From assembly GCA_037447655.1 (NCBI GenBank), contig JBBHKE010002895.1, forward strand, positions 1 through 62,000: 62,000 nucleotides of DNA, in the 5' to 3' direction. Of this stretch, positions 56,240 to 62,000 are shown one piece after another (positions within the stretch are counted from its first letter, which is position 1; each line of letters starts with the position of its first letter). Source of the stretch: Zygnema cylindricum (taxonomy: Eukaryota > Streptophyta > Zygnematophyceae > Zygnematales > Zygnemataceae). The notes beneath the pieces are model-generated. The model had not been told where the DNA came from. It did no database searches and saw nothing but the letters and a program-made list of their open reading frames with translations. The translations under genes were made by a program, and so were the position numbers.

Positions 56240-59200
56240 TGGAGATCCGAAGGGGAGGAAAGAGTGGCCAAGCCTTGGCAACTGCGAACGATTAGAGGAA
56301 CAAGGATTCCCGGAAACCGGTGGGAAACTATGGGGGGAGGGAGTAGAAAAATCAGACCGATGAGTTTGGACCAAGGGCTCCCAAAGGTTTATGTCATTTT
56401 TGTAAGAAACCTGGGCACTATATGGCAGAGTGCACTAAGCTAACCGAGCTTCGGTTAAAGGAGGAGCAGACTGGTGGTACCATGAGAGGAAAGAAAAAGG
56501 CCTTTGTGACACAGGTACATGAGGCGGAATTCGAGGACGAGAACGATGAGCTCCTTTTAGATGAGGAGTTGGAGGCGAAAAACGAGGTCAAAATTCCACG
56601 AAGGGAGAAATGTGCTTACGGTGGATTGAAAGGTGAAGCAGGCTAGATTGTAGATTCAGGTGCCTCCATGCACATGTGTAGGGATAGGCACCTGTTCACT
56701 AAGAAAAGAAAGATTCTCACCGTTGAGATAGAGTACGGGGATGGGAGGATATTCACCACTACTCTTGTAGGATCGATAGATTTGAAAGTGTTAGTAGAAG
56801 GAAAGACATCCATAGTAACATTCTCCAATATATTGTTTATTCCGGAGCTGAACAAAAACCTCATCTCTACATCTGTATTAGATGATAAGGGTTTTTTTAC
56901 TAGCACTAGGGAAGGAGTCTTTACTGCTAGTTTTGAGGATGATGTCTATTTCATTGCTGAGAAAGGTAGCCATGGGATGTTTAGGCTGGTTTTAAGTAAT
57001 GAAAAGAAGAAACTTTATTATGCTGGTGTTCATCACATTATGATGTGGCATAAGAGGCTTGGGCGTGTGAATCTAGACAAGTTAAGAGAGATGAAAAAAA
57101 TGGGAGTGGTGGAAGGGATTAAGTTCAGTGAGAGTGATAATATAAGTGATTTTAGTGGATGTGCTCAAGGTAAAGCATACAGATTACCCTTTCCTAAAAC
57201 AGCCACCTATAAGAGAGAAAAATTTCTAGATCTAGTACACACAGATATTTGGGGACCGGCTAAAGTGCCCTCACCGGGGGGAAGAGATTTATGATGACTA
57301 TCACTGATGATTGGTCTCGATATTCCCGGGTGTATTTTTTGAAAAATAAGTCAGAAGCTCATGATTGTTTTAGACAATATAAAGCATGGAGTGAAAAACT
57401 CCATGAAACTCCAATCAAGAGAGTAAGGAGTGACAATGGTGGGGAGTATACTTCTAACCAGTTTAAAAATTTTCTGAGGGAAGATGGAGTCCAACACCAA
57501 AAGACAGTTCCACAAAACCCGGAACAGAATGGGGTAGCTGAAAGGTTAAATAGAACACTAAGTGATAGTGCTAGAAGTATGTTGTCAGATAAAAAGATAG
57601 GAAAAAGGTTTTGGGCAGAAACAATGAACTGTGCTAATTACCTCAGAAATAGAGTTGTTACATCAGCTATAAAAGATCAAACACCTTATGAGAGATGGAC
57701 AGGCCGGAAACCAGACATATCTCATTTAAAGGTTTTTGGCAGTCAAGTATTCAATCTAAATACAGATCAGTCCAATTGAAACTAGATCCTAAAGAAAAAC
57801 CGGGATACTTATTAGGATATGATGAGGATGTTAAAGGATATAGAGTTTACGATCTAAAAAGGGAAGATATAATCTTAGTAAAGCATCTAGTAGTTATGGA
57901 TGAAGGAAAGTTTGTGGATCCCTTCAAGTATTCAAAGTCAGTAAAAATCAGATATGAGTCAGAAAATTCCGATGACTTTGAGCTTCCTAACTATCCAGGT
58001 TTTAGAGAAGATGACATTCTTGCAGGTACAAATCAGACCGAAAAGGACTCGGCTGGAAATTCCAGTGACAACTCTACCCGAAGCGGAAACGCGGTGGAAA
58101 TTGATTCGGAATCATGGGATAGGGGAGAAGCCGAGTTTGTTCGAAAGAATCCACGAGAACCATCTATTCTGGCCTCATATTTTGAGGGGGGAAGGAGCAG
58201 TAGCAAAAGATTGCAAGAAAAATAGATTTATAACAAGGTAACTAAACTATCTCATCAAGATGAACCTCAAACTTATGGAGAGGCGATGACTTGTCCAGAA
58301 AGAAACCGGTGGAAGACAGCCATCAATGAGGACATGGCCTCAATTATGGCAGCCGATACTTGGGAGCTGGTGGATTGTCCACCTAACCGAAAACCAATCG
58401 GTTGTAAGTGGGTTTTCAAATTAAAACTGAACCCAGATAACACAATCGAGCGCTACAAGGCCCGATTAGTGGCAAAGGGATTTACACAAAAGGAGGGAAT
58501 TGACTACGAGGAAACCTTTGCCCTGGTGCTCAAATTTCCCTCCGTCCGCATACTTTTCAGCCTGGCAGCAGCGGAAGACATGGAAGTGCACCAGATGGAC
58601 ATCAAGATAGCTTTTTTGCATGGAGAATTGGAAGAGGAGATCTTCATGCGACAACCCGAAGGGTTTGTGGAGGAAGGAGAGGAGAGTAAGGTATGTCGGC
58701 TGATTAAATCTCATTATGGTTTGAAATAGGCGCCTCAACAGTGGATTAAAAATCTTTAATGAGTTTCTTACCGGTCTGGGATATATCCGGATCAGCTCAG
58801 ATCACTCAATCTATTGTTTCAAAGATGAGGAAGGTTTTATATTTATTGCAATTTCTGTTGATGATTTGCTTGTCTTATGTAAATCAATGGAAAAAATTAA
58901 TAAACAGAAAACCGATCTAAAGGGGAGATTTGAAATGAAGGATACGCGGGAAGCAAAATATATTTTGGGAATTCAAGTAGAGAGAGACCGAAAAAGAAAA
59001 ATTATAAGATTGACTCAAAAGGAAGCAATAGGGAACATACTTGAAAAATTTCAAATGGATAAAGCTAATAGTTGTACAACTCCAATGGAGTTGAGGAAGG
59101 GAAGTGAGGGGAGTGAGGAAGAAGGAGTCATAGTCTAAGACGAGGAATTATCTCCTGAAGAACAGAAGTTCATGCAGACTATTCTTTACAGGCAAGTAGT

Positions 59201-59849
59201 GGGAATTCTAATTTATTTTATGAATTGTACCCGGCCGGATTTAGCTGCAGCTATAGGAGTGCTGAGTAGAAGTCTAAATGCTCCCACTAAGAGGGATTGG
59301 GAGGCAGCTAAGAGAGTCCTTAAATTTTTGATAGGAACTAGGGATCTATGGTTGCATTTTGGTGGGGAGAATACTGACATCACTACTTGGAGTGATGCCA
59401 GTTATGGTGATGCTCCGATGAGGAGACGCACTTCTGGATATGTACTATATGTGGGTGATGGGGCTTGCTGTTGGAGTAGCAAACAGCAAAAATTTATTGC
59501 TCAGTCCACCATGGAGGCTGAGTATATGGCCTCTTGCTCTGCTGTAAAAGAATTAATGTGGGTCAAGTCTTTGCTTGGTGAGCTTGGTCACCTTAAGAGT
59601 GGTGTGCAGAAATTTTTTTGTGATAATCAAGCAGCAATCGCTATTTCTGCCAATCCTAAACATCATTTTAAAGCCAAACACACGGACATTAGACTCAGCT
59701 TTGTTAGAGAGAAAGTAGAAAACAAAATAATCAGTTTAGAATACCGACCAGATAGAGAGATGGTAGCAGATATGATGACCAAACCTGTGCCTTCCCCTAA
59801 GCTAATTTTATGTAGGGAGAAGTGTGGTCTGAAATTAAAGATTGACTAG
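56240..59849 (+). pseudogene. Copia-B2 gag-pol, decayed
   Basis: Zinc knuckle CHFCKKPGHYMAEC near 56392-56433 is complete. Protease IVDSGASMHMC follows a TAG at 56644 that replaces Trp. The maturation region and integrase start are in 56668-57294, with a one-base loss in a G run near 57280. Integrase is in 57291-57779 (RSDNGGEYTSN, AERLNRTLSDSARSML), with another one-base loss near 57778. RT is in 58286-58729 with stops at 58223 and 58727. The catalytic motif is SVDD instead of YVDD (near 58858). RNase H is in 59172-59849 with SDASYGD, MEAEYMA, FCDNQAA and the ending MTKPVP. It is inserted in LTR-A copy 6. Confidence 0.92.
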
Positions 59850-59866
59850 AAAATAAGGGGAGAGTA

Positions 59867-60898
59867 GAAATTAATGGTCCATTTAAAGTATTTTCTAGGA
59901 CTTAATAGAAATATAGAAAGAAGCCGAGGCAGTCTACCTCTAACTTCTCTCTCCAAACTCTCAAACTTGTCACAGTCACTGAAAAATTAGAAGGACGCTA
60001 GAGCCATGGCTACCTAGGCTATCCAGAGGTTTACGGGAAATATATTTTAGTTAGGGGTTTATTTACTAAAAGATATGTGCCGGCCACAGGATTTGATCGT
60101 GATACCTACCGAACGGTAGGCAGCCGATAGCCGGTGGCCTTAGCCATTAAGTCTTGAACTAGTGTTACGTAGTATATGGTTTGATATTTAATTAAACATT
60201 ATCAGGTAGGATAATTCATTTAACTGTAACTCTTTACGCGATACATAGATCTAGTAATGTAAAAGTACGAATTACGGTATGGATAAGAAACCAATACCGC
60301 GCATTTATTTCTTTATTGAAACGAATACCGCGCATGTATTTATTACGGCTACGATTAAATGTGAATTTAATCCGACGGCCGGAATTAACGCCGAGATCGT
60401 GGAAGAGGATTTCGGCGGTTTTTGGTCATCGCCACATTGAATGACACGTGGCGGAATGACATTGGATCGCGGCATCTCCGAGGATTAAGGGAGCGAATCC
60501 GGACATACCACGTGTCGACATTTAGGCCATGTCGTACAGTGTCCGTACAGAAAGTACACCGGCAGCTGCACTTTTGTGTACGGAACTATAATCTGATTGG
60601 CTCTGTACATCAATACATAGAGTCTGTGAGAGAGATAGGACTTAGAAAAATTAGGAGATAGGACCCTCTCTCCCAGAGAGCTTCTGTAGAAAAGGTCATC
60701 TTTGACCCTCCATAACTAACTGCTCAGGGGAGCAAATTCAGAGATTCTTTTTGCTATCGACTCACGGGAGTCTTGTCTTTACAGGGGTGAAGGTGGTCAG
60801 AGTTATTGTCTGCCAAGGTGGCCGTTGTTTTTGCTGAAACACAAAGGGGTCAGGGTTATCCTAGAGGCTTCTTGGAAGCTGTCCACTCTGAGGAATTA
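59867..60898 (+). repeat. LTR-B copy 5 (3' LTR of Copia-B2)
   Basis: It starts (AG)TAGAAATTAATGG after GGGGAG; the TG tip has become AG. It runs to GAGGAATTATGGATG, about 12 bp short of the normal end, and passes into LTR-A. Both sequences contain AGGTC at that place, so a small deletion between short matches is likely. Confidence 0.87.
60072..60153 (-). other. tRNA-like block, weak, antisense in LTR-B copy 5
   Basis: As in the other LTR-B copies, with TTTT at 60068-60071 on the minus strand; the B-box-like word has a further change (CGATCAAATCC). Confidence 0.35.
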
Positions 60899-61162
60899 TG
60901 GATGTCCATGTCATGCCACGTCCATAAAAGCCAAAGTGACCATTCCACAATCTCGACGATGATGTGCGCCGTCGAATTAAATCTTACATCAAATGTCGAC
61001 CGTTGAAACAAATGCCCAATTCATTTGTTTCGTGCGAAATGACGTTCGCACTAAACCTTAACAAGTTATATGTTCATTCGTCCATATTTCAGTTAAATGG
61101 TTTCAGTATTATACAAAAGGTTAAATACTTATCAAACCCTGTATCTCCTAACGGACTTCTAC

Positions 61163-61234
61163 GATAGACTGGTTAGAGCTAACGGCTACGCCGCGCTCTG
61201 CTAGTCACGGGTTCGAGTCCTGCCGAACTCAACC
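61163..61234 (+). other. tRNA-like block with perfect B box, antisense in LTR-A copy 6
   Basis: GATAGACTGGTTAGAGC, hairpin CGGC-TAC-GCCG, GGTTCGAGTCC (11 of 11), then AACTCAACC and TTTT (61235-61238). A perfect 20-bp palindrome follows at 61243-61262. Confidence 0.65.
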
Positions 61235-61242
61235 TTTTGTTG

Positions 61243-61262
61243 AGAGTGACTTAAGTCACTCT
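61243..61262. repeat. Perfect 20-bp palindrome next to the tRNA-like block
   Basis: AGAGTGACTTAAGTCACTCT stands 4 bp after the TTTT. Near-copies are at 25031-25050 (one change), 28852-28871 and, reversed with one added base, 1079-1099 and 2636-2656. Its conserved place suggests function, such as a factor-binding site in U3 (TGACT halves resemble bZIP sites) or a transcript hairpin. Confidence 0.7.
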
Positions 61263-61444
61263 TTAGTCCTTCCTATGGAGCTGAGACAGCCATGGCTCCA
61301 TCGCTCTCTCTCTCTTTCAGTGACTACAACAAGTATGGGGTCAAGAGAGAAGAGATGGAGGTAGGTTGCCTGCATTTCCTTTATCTGTTTTCGCTAATTA
61401 TTTTATACCTAGAAAATACCAAAAAATAACTACTTATTTCAACA

Positions 61445-61589
61445 ATTTGGATTCAATTTTGGGAATTGTCAGTTTACTGTATTTTGTATCACTCTTGCAA
61501 ATTTGAGATATATTGGCTATCTGAGTTATATTTTGTGTCACTTCAAAGTTTGTTGTTGAGTAGGTACTTTGATACTTTTGCTAGTGTTC
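61445..61589 (+). other. Leader upstream of Copia-D gag
   Basis: T-rich sequence between the A5 LTR edge and the gag ATG. It probably belongs to LTR-D or to the leader of family D, but no second copy is in the window, so its LTR edge cannot be set. Confidence 0.4.
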
Positions 61590-62000
61590 ATGTCTACTTC
61601 CACTACTACTGTTGGTTCTCCTCCTGCAACGGTGAATGTAGAACAACACGTTATGGGCCTTTCGTCAAGAATTCCTATCTTCAATAGACAAAAGTATGTT
61701 TATTGGGCGGCGATGGTTGAATCGTCGTTTGAAACTGCTGACTTATTGGGGGTCTTGGATGGCTCCGTTGATGAACAGATCCAACTTGGGCGAAAAAGAA
61801 TTCAATGGCAATGAACTATTTAATTCTTTATATTTCAAAAAATTTGGTCATGTCACGATTGAAAATGAAGAAGTCGAGCAAGATTTGGACATCACTGAAA
61901 TCCGCTTTTGAGAAAGCGAATGTTCAGGAGAAGCTCTTGGTGGCTAGAAAAATTTGGGGATACAAATACTCGGGGGGTACTATGGTCGAGTATTGTGAAA
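61590..62000 (+). pseudogene. Copia-D gag, N-terminal part, runs off the window
   Basis: The ATG at 61590 starts MSTSTTTVGSPPATVN, then EQHVMGLSSRIPIF and YVYWAAMVESSFETADLLGVLDGS, a Ty1/copia gag resembling family C. The frame meets TGA at 61812-61814, and further gag (KIWTSLKSAFEKANVQEKLLV, YKYSGGTMVEYCE) continues in another frame to the end of the window. So at least one frameshift is present. The GTTATGGGCC inside the frame recalls the half-tRNA primer site of families A and B. Confidence 0.85.

Larger units (their letters stand above)
60899..61444 (-). repeat. LTR-A copy 6, outer half
   Basis: This continues LTR-A from GTCATGCCACGTCC (60911 onward) to its outer end TGTTGAAATAAGTAG (61444 on the minus strand). 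Together with 55067-55534 it makes one complete 5' LTR-A. The base after it (61445) is the outer flank of Copia-A5. Confidence 0.88.

Overview
The window looks like nuclear DNA of a land plant or close streptophyte relative. The one clear host gene is a seven-exon ubiquitin-specific protease of the plant UBP3/UBP4 class with GT-AG introns; the rest is mostly nested, decayed retrotransposons of plant type, and there are short CCCTAAA-like runs. I cannot place the species.

Layout. 1-3462: the 3' end of a Ty1/copia element (family A) followed by a second, almost empty A element that shares an LTR with it. 3463-9452: AT-rich intergenic DNA with a long-terminal-inverted-repeat element (5065-8649) and two copies of a hAT-like non-autonomous transposon. 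9613-12598: the UBP3/4 gene, apparently intact (367 codons plus stop). 12599-19188: intergenic DNA with a degenerate tandem repeat, telomere-like runs and a third, complete hAT-like copy with a perfect 8-bp target duplication. 19189-21960: a broken non-LTR retrotransposon (RT plus C-terminal CCHC/nuclease-like part). 22130-23564: a solo LTR (family E). 24223-62000: a nearly continuous copia graveyard. It contains family A (24223-26458, 28591-33125, 51071-52766, 53812-55534 with 60899-61444), family B (33126-39575, 52767-53811, 55535-60898), family C (39576-43040, 44340-51070), the gag start of family D (61590-62000), a truncated chromodomain Ty3/gypsy element (26459-28590) and a second solo LTR-E (43041-44339).

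How the copia parts work. Families A and B end their LTRs with a 20-nt stretch that begins with the gag ATG. The LTR is followed directly by a primer binding site complementary to the anticodon region, not the 3' end, of initiator tRNA-Met, so gag is read through the LTR edge and through the primer site. The same site is known from Drosophila copia. Both LTR families also carry, on the antisense strand of the presumed U3, a tRNA-like block followed at once by TTTT. In family A its B box is perfect and its central hairpin shows a compensatory base pair change. These two properties are the best candidates here for something not well described.

No element in the window is coding-competent: every copia pol has stops or frameshifts. 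Nested insertions give a relative order of events. Family C shows a striking inverted, internally deleted arrangement that suggests aberrant reverse transcription or self-integration followed by duplication. All alignments were done by eye, so identity levels are approximate and no database was searched.
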